Assembly: GCA_963827705.1 (NCBI GenBank)
Contig: CAWHBN010000022.1
Coordinates: 124,001-188,000, forward strand
From: JACDAN01 sp963827705
Lineage (GTDB): Bacteria > Actinomycetota > Thermoleophilia > Gaiellales > Gaiellaceae
Direction of reading: 5' to 3'
DNA length: 64,000 bases
Each line of letters opens with the position of its first letter. Position 1 is the stretch's first letter. Position numbers and translations under genes: made by a program. This document shows positions 1 to 7,908 of the stretch, piece after piece. The notes beneath the pieces are model-generated. The model did not search any database. It saw only the letters and a program-made list of their open reading frames with translations, and had not been told where the DNA came from.

Positions 1-1173
1 GCGGTAAATGCCCAGGCCCGTGGCAGGGTCGAAGAAGTGCAGCCGGTCGTGGGCGACACGCAGCCTGGCGTTGTCGCCTTCCCGGAAGGTCGCACCCCGG
101 CCGAGTCGCGCCACGAAGACCGTGCCGTGCTCCTCGCGGACGTCGACGGTGTCTGCTCCGACGGCCGCCTTGACGTCCTCCCCGTGGACTGGCCGGCCGT
201 CCACGGCGAAGTGAACGAAGACCTCAGAGCCCATGTCCTCTCTGATGTCCACGGGCGCCGAGATCTGACCGTCGGACTCACCTTCCGCGTTTTCGAAGTC
301 CTCCGGGCGAATCCCGAGGATGAGCGGCTTGCCCTCGAACCCGCGGAGCGCGGGTCGCGCCTCAAGAAGGCCATTGTCGACAACGAGCCGATGGCTGCCG
401 AACCGCGCCTCGAGCCGGCCGTCGTCTCGCACGAGATCCGCGCCGACGAGGTTCATCGCGGGCGAGCCGATGAACTCGGCGACGAAGAGGTTCACGGGGT
501 GGTCGTAGAGCCTCTGAGGTACGTCGTACTGCTGAAGCACGCCGTCGCGCATCACGGCGACGCGTTCGCCGAGCGTGAGCGCCTCCGTCTGGTCATGGGT
601 CACGTAGATCGTCGTCACGGCGAGATCCCGTTGGATCCGAGCGATCTCCGCACGCATCTCGACGCGAAGCTTCGCGTCGAGGTTGGACAGCGGCTCGTCC
701 ATGAGAAACGCCTGCGGCTCGCGCACGATTGCCCGGCCCATCGCCACGCGCTGGCGCTGGCCGCCGGAGAGAGTGCGGGGGCGCTTGCCGAGGACATCCT
801 GGAGCCCGAGAACCTCGGCAGCGCTCTTCACGCGGCGGTCGATCTCCGCCTTGTCGAACTTCCGGAGCTTCAGCCCGAAGGCCATGTTCCGGTACGCGGA
901 CATGTGCGGGTAGAGCGCGTAGTTCTGGAACACCATCGCGATGTCTCGGTTCTTTGGCGGGAGGTTGTTCACAACCCGACCGCCGATCCGAACCTCGCCC
1001 TCGGTCACGGGCTCGAGTCCGGCGACCATGCGAAGGGCGGTCGTCTTTCCGCATCCCGAAGGGCCGACGAGAACAGTGAATTCGCCGTCGCCGATGGTCA
1101 GGTCGAGTTCCTTCACGGCCCGTGTGCCGTCCGGATAGACCTTCGTCAGCCGCTCGAGCTCGATCTCAGCTAT
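1..1173 (-). CDS. ABC transporter ATP-binding protein, MalK/UgpC type (3' end off the window)
   Basis: This is the cytoplasmic ATPase that powers a carbohydrate ABC importer. Read on the minus strand, the protein shows Walker A GPSGCGKTT, Q-loop (VFQNYALYPH), signature LSGGQRQR, Walker B (FLMDEP), an H-loop THDQTEAL, then a C-terminal TOBE/MOD-like domain with GIRPEDF, as in MalK, UgpC and MsmX. About 391 residues are visible, which is near full family length, so only the last few codons are probably missing. The start is odd. The only in-frame start candidates between the upstream stop and the conserved N-terminus (AEIELERLTKVYPDG) are ATA at 1173-1171 and CTG at 1197. ATA sits 6 bases after a GGTGGAGG Shine-Dalgarno, so ATA is used here. 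The next normal start, GTG at 1116, would remove the first beta strand. The gene is divergent from the permease genes that it presumably serves. Confidence 0.88.
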   Translation of the reverse strand, partial: MAEIELERLTKVYPDGTRAVKELDLTIGDGEFTVLVGPSGCGKTTALRMVAGLEPVTEGEVRIGGRVVNNLPPKNRDIAMVFQNYALYPHMSAYRNMAFGLKLRKFDKAEIDRRVKSAAEVLGLQDVLGKRPRTLSGGQRQRVAMGRAIVREPQAFLMDEPLSNLDAKLRVEMRAEIARIQRDLAVTTIYVTHDQTEALTLGERVAVMRDGVLQQYDVPQRLYDHPVNLFVAEFIGSPAMNLVGADLVRDDGRLEARFGSHRLVVDNGLLEARPALRGFEGKPLILGIRPEDFENAEGESDGQISAPVDIREDMGSEVFVHFAVDGRPVHGEDVKAAVGADTVDVREEHGTVFVARLGRGATFREGDNARLRVAHDRLHFFDPATGLGIYR

Positions 1174-1252
1174 CGCGCGCCTCCACCGTGCGAACAGCTG
1201 GGAAAGATACTCCCGTCACGTCGCCCGATCACCGTTTACGATCCCGGCCGAG

Positions 1253-2266
1253 GTGGCAACCGTCGCAGCCGGTCCCCACGGCCGGCGCTGGCAGGACGTC
1301 TTCGAGGAGCGCCGCTTCCTCGGCCCGCTCCTGATTGCTCCTGCGGTCCTCTTCATCGTCCTGCTGGTCGGAGCCCCGCTCGTCCTCGCCGTCTACCTCA
1401 GCCTCACCGATGCGACAGCGGGATCGCTGACCGGGGACTTCGTCGGCTTCCAGAATTACACGGAGGCGTGGCAGAGCGAGAACTTCCGCCGCGCGCTGAG
1501 GAACACGATCATCTTCACGCTCGTCTCGCAGGCGATCGTCCTCGTCGGAGCCGGCGTCCTCGCGCATGCGCTCATCCGCGACTTCCCGGGCAAGTGGTTC
1601 CTCCGCTTTCTCGTGATCCTCCCGTGGGCCACCCCGGTTGCGCTGAGCACCGTGGCGTTCCTCTGGATCCTCCACCCGCTCTACAGCGTCGTGAACTGGA
1701 CGCTGACCCACGACATCATGCCGGGCTCGCCGGCGTTCTTCCCCTACAAGGCGCTCAACTGGGCATTCGCCCGCGACTTCTGGCCGGGATGGATCCAGAT
1801 CTCCCCGATCGAGCCGATCGACCCGCCGCAGTGGCTCGGCGAGCCGAACCTCGCGATGGCCGCGATCATCTTCGCGCACGCCTGGCGAATCCTTCCGTTC
1901 GCCACCGTGATCTTCATCGCAGGCCTGGCATCGATGCCTCCCGAGATTGACGACGCAGCCAGGGTCGACGGCGCAACCGGGCTGAAGAAGTTCTGGTACG
2001 TCACGCTCCCGCTCCAGCTTCCGATCGCGCTCGTCGCCCTGCTCTTCGGGATCGTCTTCACGGCGACCGACATGACCGTCGTCTACATCCTCACCCACGG
2101 CGGGCCGTTCAACAGCACGCACATGCTGACGACCTGGGCATTCGACACCGGGATCAACAGCGCGGCGCTCGGCCAGGGCGCTGCGATCTCCCTCTACCTG
2201 CTCCCGGCGCTCGCGCTCATCGCCATCCTCATGCTGAGCTTCGCGCGCCGAGTCGAGGTCACGTGA
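1253..2266 (+). CDS. ABC sugar permease, MalF/UgpA type
   Basis: First of two inner-membrane subunits of a carbohydrate importer. The 337-residue protein has an N-terminal cytoplasmic stretch, a first membrane helix at about residues 24-45, further helices through the middle, and the EAA loop near residues 225-245 (PEIDDAARVDGATGLKKFWYV), which docks the ATPase. Length fits the family. The start is GTG at 1253 with almost no room for a Shine-Dalgarno; TTTACGAT shortly upstream could act as a -10 for a short leader. The stop overlaps the next permease by 4 bases (GTGA), indicating coupled translation. The substrate cannot be read from sequence. Confidence 0.93.
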   Translation: MATVAAGPHGRRWQDVFEERRFLGPLLIAPAVLFIVLLVGAPLVLAVYLSLTDATAGSLTGDFVGFQNYTEAWQSENFRRALRNTIIFTLVSQAIVLVGAGVLAHALIRDFPGKWFLRFLVILPWATPVALSTVAFLWILHPLYSVVNWTLTHDIMPGSPAFFPYKALNWAFARDFWPGWIQISPIEPIDPPQWLGEPNLAMAAIIFAHAWRILPFATVIFIAGLASMPPEIDDAARVDGATGLKKFWYVTLPLQLPIALVALLFGIVFTATDMTVVYILTHGGPFNSTHMLTTWAFDTGINSAALGQGAAISLYLLPALALIAILMLSFARRVEVT

Positions 2267-3102
2267 AGGCCACGCGGCGCGAGACCCTCGTCAGCTGGTT
2301 GATCGTCACGCCGTTCGCGATCGTCCTCGCGTTCCCGTTCTACTGGATGCTCATGACCGCCCTCCGGGCGGACAACGACCTCTACGACATCGAGCAGGTT
2401 CCGTTCAAGTTCAACGCCGACTCGCCGACGCTGAGCAACTTCAGGTTCCTCTTCGAGCAGACGGACTACCGGGAGTGGCTCCAGAACACCGCGATCGTCG
2501 GCGGAGCAGTCGTGCTGATCACGCTCGTGCTCGCTCTCCCGGCGGCGTATGCCCTCGCCCGGCTCCTGGGCGGTTGGGGGCAGACGATCGGCGTCGGGAT
2601 CTTCCTGATCTACCTCGTGCCGCCCACCCTGCTCTTCCTGCCGCTCTCGCGCCTCGTCGCCGAGCTCCATCTCCACGACCGGCTGTGGTCGCTCATCCTC
2701 GTCTACCCATCGTTCACCGTGCCGTTCTCGATCTGGCTGCTCATGGGGTTCTTCAAGACGATCCCGCCGGAGCTCGAGGACGCTGCCCTCGTGGACGGTG
2801 CCTCGCGGCTCACCGCGCTCGTCCGGGTGGTCTTTCCGCTGTCCGTGCCTGGGATCCTGACGGTGGTCATCTTCACGTTCTCGCTCGTGGTGAACGAGTT
2901 CGTCTACGCGATCACGTTCATCTCGAGCACCGAGCAGAAGACGATCTCCGCCGGCGTGCCGACGGAGCTGATCCGCGGCGACGTCTTCTACTGGGGAGCG
3001 CTCATGGCGGCCACGCTGATCCCCGCGATTCCGCTGGCACTGCTCTACAACGTCTTCCTCAACCGCTTCATCGCCGGTTTCACCGGCGGCGCCTTTCGAT
3101 GA
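2263..3102 (+). CDS. ABC sugar permease, MalG/UgpE type
   Basis: Second permease subunit, 279 residues. It has an N-terminal membrane helix at about residues 13-30 and the EAA motif near residues 172-192 (PPELEDAALVDGASRL), the site that contacts the MalK-like ATPase. It starts at GTG 2263 inside the stop of the upstream permease. With the upstream permease and the downstream binding protein it forms a typical importer operon (permease-permease-binding protein); the order with the binding protein last is less usual. Its partner ATPase is the divergent gene at 1-1173. Confidence 0.93.
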   Translation: MKATRRETLVSWLIVTPFAIVLAFPFYWMLMTALRADNDLYDIEQVPFKFNADSPTLSNFRFLFEQTDYREWLQNTAIVGGAVVLITLVLALPAAYALARLLGGWGQTIGVGIFLIYLVPPTLLFLPLSRLVAELHLHDRLWSLILVYPSFTVPFSIWLLMGFFKTIPPELEDAALVDGASRLTALVRVVFPLSVPGILTVVIFTFSLVVNEFVYAITFISSTEQKTISAGVPTELIRGDVFYWGALMAATLIPAIPLALLYNVFLNRFIAGFTGGAFR

Positions 3103-3177
3103 GCCAGAGAAAGGAGAGCAATCGAGCGAAACCCTAGGAGCCCACTCGGAGGAAAACCACGAAGAGAGGTGATCTGA

Positions 3178-4577
3178 GTGAAGGACCGGCGAGAGCGCGT
3201 CGACATCACGAAGGTCGACGACGAGCTCACGAGACGCGAGCTCCTGCGGCGAGCCGCGCTGGGATCCATCGTCCTCGTCTACGGGGCGAGCGGGGCAAAG
3301 ACGGCCGTCGCTGGGGTGCCGAGGTTCCGACACAGGGAGCTCGCCGGAACGCTCCGCATCATCCAGTGGAGTCACTTCGTGCCTGCCTACGACAAGTGGT
3401 TCGACGACGTGTACGTCAAGCGTTGGGGCCAGGCGAACGACACCGAGGTTCGGGTCGATCACGTCAACCTGGCCGAGCTTCCCTCCAGGGCCGCCTCGGA
3501 AGTGGCTGCCCAGAGCGGCCACGACCTGTTCCAGTTCCTCTCGCCACCCGCGGCGTACGAGGACCGCGTGATCGCGGTCAACGACCTCGTCCAGCAGGTC
3601 GAGCGGAAGGTCGGGAAGATCGGCCGCGTCGGGCGGAAGAGCACCTACAACCCGCGGACGAAGAAGTACTTCGGCTTCGCGGACAACTACGTCCCGGACC
3701 CCGTCCACTACCGCGCCGATCTCTGGGGAGAGGTCGGGATCAGGCCCACCACGTGGGAGAACATTCGCCGGGCCGCTCCGCAGGCTGAAGGCGATGGGCA
3801 ACCCGGTCGGGATCGGCATGTCCCAGGAGCTCGACTCGAACATGGCCCTCATCGCCCTGTTGCAGTGCTTCGGGGCGTACATCCAGAACGCCGACGCCCG
3901 GATCACGATCAAGAGCAAGGGCACCCGCGACGCACTCAACTTCATGCGTGACCTCTTTCGGCGCGGCATGACGAGCGAGGTGTTCGCGTGGACGGCTTCG
4001 TCCAACAACGATGCGTTCCTCGCAGGGCAGGCTGTCGCTGGCGATGAACGCCATCTCGATCGCCCGGAGCGCGGAGCAGCGGAACGTGCGCTTCAACAGG
4101 GACATCCGGATCCTGCCCATCCCCGACGGCCCCGGCCCGCGCATGGGCCTGGAGCACGTGATGGGCGTCTACGTGATCTGGAAGTTCGCCCAGAACAAGC
4201 GGGCCGCGAGGAAGTTCCTGGTCGACATCGGCACCCAGTACACCGGGCACTTCCTCAATAGCTACTTCTACAACTTCCCTGCGTTCCCGGGCTCGGTGAA
4301 GAACATCCCCGCCCGGCTACGCAGGAACACGAGCTATCCCAACGAGGTCCCGGGTCGGTACCCGATCCTCGAGCGCATCTCGAAGAACTGGACGACGAAC
4401 GTCGGTCACCCCGGCTACTCGAACGCCGCGATCGACGAGGTGTTCAACAAGTTCATCATCCCGCAGATGTTCGCCCGGGTCGCCCGCGGCGACATGACCG
4501 CGGACGAGGCGATGCGCGCAGCACACCGCGAGATGACGCCGATCTTCAAGAAGTGGCGGGACCGCAAGAAGATCTAG
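3178..4577 (+). pseudogene. ABC importer substrate-binding protein, Tat-exported, with two frameshifts
   Basis: Extracellular solute-binding protein (family 1) for the importer encoded upstream. The N-terminus contains a twin-arginine-like signal (TRRELLRRAALG, residues 18-29) followed by a hydrophobic run, so export by Tat is likely. The start is GTG 3178 behind an excellent Shine-Dalgarno, GAGGTGATCT. The reading frame is broken twice: one extra C at about 3781 and one at about 4028. Joining the three frames restores a continuous protein of about 466 residues ending IFKKWRDRKKI. Both breaks sit in the same octamer GCAGGCTG. The rest of the protein is well preserved, so an assembly error is more likely than decay; it is marked as broken because the sequence as given does not encode it in one frame. 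Confidence 0.8.
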
Positions 4578-4607
4578 CGACCCAGCGACTGCCGGAGATC
4601 GGAGAGC

Positions 4608-4633
4608 ACAGGGCCGCCGAAAGGCGGCTCTGT
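4608..4633. terminator. Hairpin terminator between convergent genes
   Basis: An 11-bp stem (ACAGGGCCGCC / GGCGGCTCTGT, one G-U wobble) closes a GAAA tetraloop and is followed on the plus strand by a T-rich stretch (CGTTCTAGTTCTCTTCT). It lies between the stop of the binding-protein gene and the stop of the minus-strand nuclease-family gene, so it could end both transcripts. Confidence 0.75.
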
Positions 4634-4637
4634 CGTT

Positions 4638-5135
4638 CTAGTTCTCTTCTTCGCCGACCGCGAACTGGTCCGGAGAGACGTCGTCGAGGAACTTCTTGAA
4701 CTCGTCGACGATCTCTTCCTCGTTCACGTCCTCGCCCTCGAACTCGATCGCGGACTCCTCGATCACGCGCTCGGCCGCGAAGATCGGGGCCTCGGAGCGA
4801 ACGGCGATTGCGATCGCGTCCGACGGTCGCGAGTCGATCTCGATCTCCGAGCCGTTCTGCTGCACGGTGATGCTGGCGTAGAAGGTGTTCTCGCGCAGCT
4901 CGGTGACCGTGATGCGCACGACCTCGCAATCCAGCTGGTCGAGGACGTCAGCGAGCAGGTCGTGGGTCATGGGGCGAGGCGTCGAGGCGCCCTGGAGCTT
5001 CATCAGGATCGCGGCCGCCTCGGGGTGGCCGATCCAGATCGGCAGGAACCTGTTCCCGTCGGCCGTCTTCAGCAACACGATCGGCTGCTTGCCGACCAGG
5101 TCGAAGCTGACGCCGTAAATGACCATCTCGTGCAT
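4638..5135 (-). CDS. Bifunctional nuclease (BFN/DUF151) family protein
   Basis: A 165-residue protein of the DUF151/BFN family, named for plant and bacterial members with reported RNase and DNase activity. The family core is clear: MVIYGVSFD near the N-terminus, LPIWIGHPEAAAI at about residues 31-43, and the conserved SRPSDAIAIAVR at about residues 102-113. An acidic tail (EFEGEDVNEEEIVDEFKKFLDD) follows. Start ATG 5135 is preceded by AGAAAGGG, a good Shine-Dalgarno. The gene is next to the tRNA-Ile gene and is convergent with the ABC operon. The exact substrate in bacteria is not established. Confidence 0.85.
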   Translation of the reverse strand: MHEMVIYGVSFDLVGKQPIVLLKTADGNRFLPIWIGHPEAAAILMKLQGASTPRPMTHDLLADVLDQLDCEVVRITVTELRENTFYASITVQQNGSEIEIDSRPSDAIAIAVRSEAPIFAAERVIEESAIEFEGEDVNEEEIVDEFKKFLDDVSPDQFAVGEEEN

Positions 5136-5211
5136 GGGCGACCCTTTCTGATGTTAGCGCCGGGCCCCTGCACCGAAACCTCACCAACCGTGCGCTACCA
5201 TCGCCGCGCGC

Positions 5212-5285
5212 GGGCGATTAGCTCAGTTGGTTAGAGCGCCGCTCTGATAAGGCGGAGGTCCGTGGTTCGAATCCACGATCGCCCA
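5212..5285 (+). tRNA. tRNA-Ile (anticodon GAT)
   Basis: A 74-base cloverleaf: acceptor GGGCGAT/ATCGCCC, D-stem GCTC/GAGC, anticodon arm CCGCT-CTGATAA-GGCGG with anticodon GAT, and T-arm CGTGG-TTCGAAT-CCACG. The discriminator base is A, and CCA is not encoded. Two short hairpins follow within 30 bases. Confidence 0.97.
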
Positions 5286-5315
5286 TCGCGTATAGCGATG
5301 CCCGCGAAGCGGGCA
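5284..5315 (+). terminator. Two tandem hairpins after tRNA-Ile
   Basis: CATCGC-GTATA-GCGATG (5284-5300) is followed at once by TGCCCGC-GAA-GCGGGCA (5299-5315). Neither has a strong T-run, so they may define the tRNA 3' end for processing or act as a weak terminator rather than a classical intrinsic one. Confidence 0.5.
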
Positions 5316-5352
5316 GTGGAAGGGGTCCGGGGAAACCGGGAGGTTTCCCCGG
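5316..5352. repeat. Palindromic dispersed repeat, copy 1
   Basis: A 37-base element whose core is an 11-bp perfect stem CCGGGGAAACC / GGTTTCCCCGG around a GGGA loop. A second copy with two mismatches is at 7861-7897. This copy lies in the non-coding gap between tRNA-Ile and a small minus-strand gene, so it could also act as a terminator for either. Confidence 0.75.
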
Positions 5353-5369
5353 CGGGCGCCGAGGCCCGG

Positions 5370-5618
5370 TTAGTGAATCTGCGCCGTCTGCCGCAGGTAC
5401 TCCGCGACCGCGAGCAGGAACGCGGTGTCGCCTGCCAGCTCCGCGACCGTGCCTTTCGTCTTCTCGTCCAGCTCGTCGTCCCGCGCCAGCGCGGTGAGAA
5501 ACGGCTCGAGCCGGCCCTCCTGCGAGAGGGCAGCCATGCGGAGGAACAGGGCGCGGGCATCCTCGTCCTGCGAGATCGCCTCGAGCCATTCGATGTCGTG
5601 ATGCGAGAGTTCGAGCAT
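5370..5618 (-). CDS. Small acidic protein of unknown function
   Basis: An 82-residue protein that I do not recognise. It is rich in Glu, Leu and Ala and looks all-helical (segments such as HHDIEWLEAISQDEDARALFLR), with no membrane segment, Cys pair or signal peptide. ATG 5618 is chosen; TTG directly before it is an alternative. It lies between tRNA-Ile and parB, on the same strand as parB, 38 bases beyond the parB stop, so it may be the last gene of the parAB transcript. Confidence 0.6.
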   Translation of the reverse strand: MLELSHHDIEWLEAISQDEDARALFLRMAALSQEGRLEPFLTALARDDELDEKTKGTVAELAGDTAFLLAVAEYLRQTAQIH

Positions 5619-5656
5619 CAAGGGGACAACGAACGTCCCCGCCCTGTGGTTACGGC

Positions 5657-6511
5657 CTAGCCTTCGACCGCGCTTTCCAGGGCTTCGACAAGCTCCGCGA
5701 GCTCGACCTCGTCGGCGAAGGCGACTTCGAGCCGCCCGCTCCGGACCCGGACGGAGCGGCCGGTCAGGCGCTCTCCTGCCGTCCGTGCACGGTCGGCAAG
5801 GACTGGATCGACGGGCGCGCGGGCAGCTCTCCGTGGTTTGCGGCGGGCGCCGGCCCAGCGCGCGGCGCGCTCGGCTTCCCGCACCGACAACCCGCGCCGG
5901 ACGATCTCTCGTGCCAGGCGGCGGCGATCCTCGTGATCCGGGACGGCGAGCACGGCTCGGGCGTGGCCTTCGCTGAGCTCGCTCCGCTCGAGCATCGCGA
6001 GCACGTCTTCGGGGAGATCGAGCAGGCGCATCCGGTTCGAGACCGACGGCTTCGACCGTCCGACTTGGTCGGCGATCTCGCCGAGACCGAGCTCGAACTC
6101 GTCGACGAGCAGCGCGTAGGCCCGCGCCTCCTCGACGGGCGAGAGCTGCTCGCGCGCCACGTTCTCCACGAGACCGAGCAGCAGCGCCTCGCGGTCGCCG
6201 GTCTCTCGCACGACTGCCGGGATGGTCTCGAGCCCCGCCTCCCGCGCGGCGCGCCAGCGGCGCTCACCGGCAATCAGCTCGTAGCCGCCTTCGCGACGCG
6301 ACCGGACGACGACCGGCTGGACGACTCCCTGGGCCCGAATCGACTCGGCGAGGCCTGCCGTCGTCTCGTGGTCGAACCGGCGGCGCGGCTGGCGCGGATT
6401 CGCGTGCACGAGGCCGATCGGAAGGTGCGCGAGCTCGGTGGTCGGCTGACCGCCGATCAGCACCTCGAGCCCGCGCCCGAGGCCCCTGCGTGGGCTAGGC
6501 GCGCTCGACAA
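5657..6511 (-). CDS. parB: Chromosome partitioning protein ParB (Spo0J)
   Basis: ParB binds parS sites and spreads along DNA as a CTP-dependent clamp to mark the origin for segregation. The 284-residue protein has the basic N-terminus RRGLGRGLEVL that stimulates ParA, the CTPase/ParB box with GERRWRA (about residues 82-88) and ENVAREQLSPVEEA (about residues 115-128), a helix-turn-helix with GRSKPSVSNRMRLL (about residues 147-160), and a short C-terminal dimerisation domain. It overlaps parA by 17 bases and lies about 4 kb from the origin, as is standard. Confidence 0.95.
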   Translation of the reverse strand: MSSAPSPRRGLGRGLEVLIGGQPTTELAHLPIGLVHANPRQPRRRFDHETTAGLAESIRAQGVVQPVVVRSRREGGYELIAGERRWRAAREAGLETIPAVVRETGDREALLLGLVENVAREQLSPVEEARAYALLVDEFELGLGEIADQVGRSKPSVSNRMRLLDLPEDVLAMLERSELSEGHARAVLAVPDHEDRRRLAREIVRRGLSVREAERAARWAGARRKPRRAARAPVDPVLADRARTAGERLTGRSVRVRSGRLEVAFADEVELAELVEALESAVEG

Positions 6512-7244
6512 GCTCCATCGCCGCCTTCCAATACGCGTCGGCGCCTGGGGAGGTGCGGTCGTATGCGATCACCGGCAGACCGTGGCTCGGAGCCTCGGCG
6601 ATCCGAACCGATCGCGGGACCCGCGTCCTGAAGAGCAGCGGCCCGAAGTGGCGTTCCAGCTCGGATCCGACGTCCGCGGCCAGGTTCGTCCGGCCGTCGA
6701 CCATCGTGAGGAGCAGGCCGGCGATCGTCAGCCTCGGGTTGAGCCGCGCGCGGACGGCCTCGATCGAGCCGAGAATCTGCGCCACGCCTTCGAGCGCGTA
6801 GTACTCGGCCTGGACGGGGACGAGCACCCGGTCGGCCGCGGCGAGTGCGTTGACGGTCAGCGGGCCGAGCGAGGGCGGGCAGTCGAGGAAGACGAAGCGG
6901 TAGCGATCAGCCACGCCCGCGAGCGACTCGGCCAGGAAGAGCTCGCCGTTACCGCGCTGCGCCAGCTCGGCCGCGGCTCCGGCCAGGTCCGTGCGGGCCG
7001 GGATGAGCTCGAGGTTCGCGAACTTCGTGCTCGACGCGAGGTCGAGCGCCTGTGCACCGTCGAGGAGGTCGTAGCTGGACGTCCCATTCGCCCGTTCGCC
7101 CAGCCCCGACGTCGCGTTCGCCTGCGGATCGAGGTCGATGAGGAGGGTTCGTTCGCCTGCCTCGGCGAGGCACGCAGCGAGATTCACTGCAGTCGTCGTC
7201 TTGCCGACCCCGCCCTTCTGATTCGCGAGTGCGTAGATGGCCAT
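6495..7244 (-). CDS. parA: Chromosome partitioning ATPase ParA (Soj)
   Basis: Deviant Walker-type ATPase that moves ParB-parS complexes over the nucleoid. It has the deviant Walker A KGGVGKTT at residues 10-17 with the signature lysine, DLDPQAN at about residues 38-44, and FLDCPPSLG (Walker B) at about residues 118-126. Its 249 residues are typical of chromosomal ParA without an N-terminal extension. It is co-transcribed with parB (17-base overlap) and lies 16 bases after rsmG. Confidence 0.96.
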   Translation of the reverse strand: MAIYALANQKGGVGKTTTAVNLAACLAEAGERTLLIDLDPQANATSGLGERANGTSSYDLLDGAQALDLASSTKFANLELIPARTDLAGAAAELAQRGNGELFLAESLAGVADRYRFVFLDCPPSLGPLTVNALAAADRVLVPVQAEYYALEGVAQILGSIEAVRARLNPRLTIAGLLLTMVDGRTNLAADVGSELERHFGPLLFRTRVPRSVRIAEAPSHGLPVIAYDRTSPGADAYWKAAMELVERA

Positions 7245-7260
7245 CCAAGGCCAACGCTAC

Positions 7261-7908
7261 TCAGGCCAACGGACGTTTCCTGGCCATTCCCGGCCGGCGC
7301 GGGAAGCCGTCGGGCGTAGCGAGGCGCTTGGGGATGACCACGAGGCCGTCGCGTTCTTCGGGTAAGCCTCCGCCGACCGCGTCGGCGACTCTCGCGACCG
7401 CGGCGAGGTCGACCGACGGCCCCACCCAGAGCACCGCCGCTCCACCTTGGCGAACGAGCGGCAGGAGCCATTCCGTCGCCACCGGCGGCGGCGCCAGCGC
7501 CTTGGCAACCGCCACGCCGTAGACGTCGGTGTCGTGCTCCTCCGCTCGGCCCCAGACGACCTCGAGGTTCGGCAACCGTTCGCGCCAGCCGGCGAGGAAG
7601 TCGACCTTGCGCCGCTCGGCTTCCAGCAAGGTCACCTTGCGGTCCGGAAGGGCGGCCGCGAGCGGAATTCCCGGTGCGCCTCCGCCGGAGCCCACGTCGA
7701 CGATCGGCCCTTCGAGCCCCCGTACGACGCCCACTCCGCGCAGGCTGTCCTCGAGCAGCATCCTCCGAGCCTCGGCGGGCTCGCGGATCGAGGTCAGGCC
7801 GGCTGTCTCGACGACCGCCTCGAGCCAGCTCTGAAGGAGCTCGCCCGCGCCGGCGGGCAGGTGGAAGGGGTCTGGGGAAACCGGGAGGTTTCCGCGGTTA
7901 ATCGGCAC
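7261..7908 (-). CDS. rsmG: 16S rRNA (guanine-N7)-methyltransferase RsmG (GidB)
   Basis: SAM-dependent enzyme that methylates G527 (E. coli numbering) of 16S rRNA; its loss gives low-level streptomycin resistance in other bacteria. The SAM motif DVGSGGGAPGIPLA is at about residues 71-84 and the acidic VTLLEAERRK strand follows. The start is GTG 7908, overlapping the end of jag by 11 bases. The first 13 or so codons are made from palindromic repeat copy 2, and there is no other normal start before the conserved domain. Either the N-terminus has absorbed the repeat or translation begins at a non-standard codon near CTG in LPAGAGELL. Confidence 0.93.
   Translation of the reverse strand: MPINRGNLPVSPDPFHLPAGAGELLQSWLEAVVETAGLTSIREPAEARRMLLEDSLRGVGVVRGLEGPIVDVGSGGGAPGIPLAAALPDRKVTLLEAERRKVDFLAGWRERLPNLEVVWGRAEEHDTDVYGVAVAKALAPPPVATEWLLPLVRQGGAAVLWVGPSVDLAAVARVADAVGGGLPEERDGLVVIPKRLATPDGFPRRPGMARKRPLA
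7861..7897. repeat. Palindromic dispersed repeat, copy 2 (inside rsmG)
   Basis: This 37-base element matches 5316-5352 at 35 positions. The two changes (C to T, and C to G in the outer stem) shorten the perfect stem to GGAAACC / GGTTTCC around GGGA. It lies in the first codons of rsmG, just beyond the jag stop codon, with no frameshift. Confidence 0.75.

Noticed and set aside
1229..2122. Long open frame antisense to the MalF-like permease (and similar long antisense frames over gyrB, ligD, lon and fabF)
   Set aside because: High GC makes stop codons rare in shadow frames. These translations are low-complexity Arg/Asp/Glu strings with no family motif and lie over proven genes.
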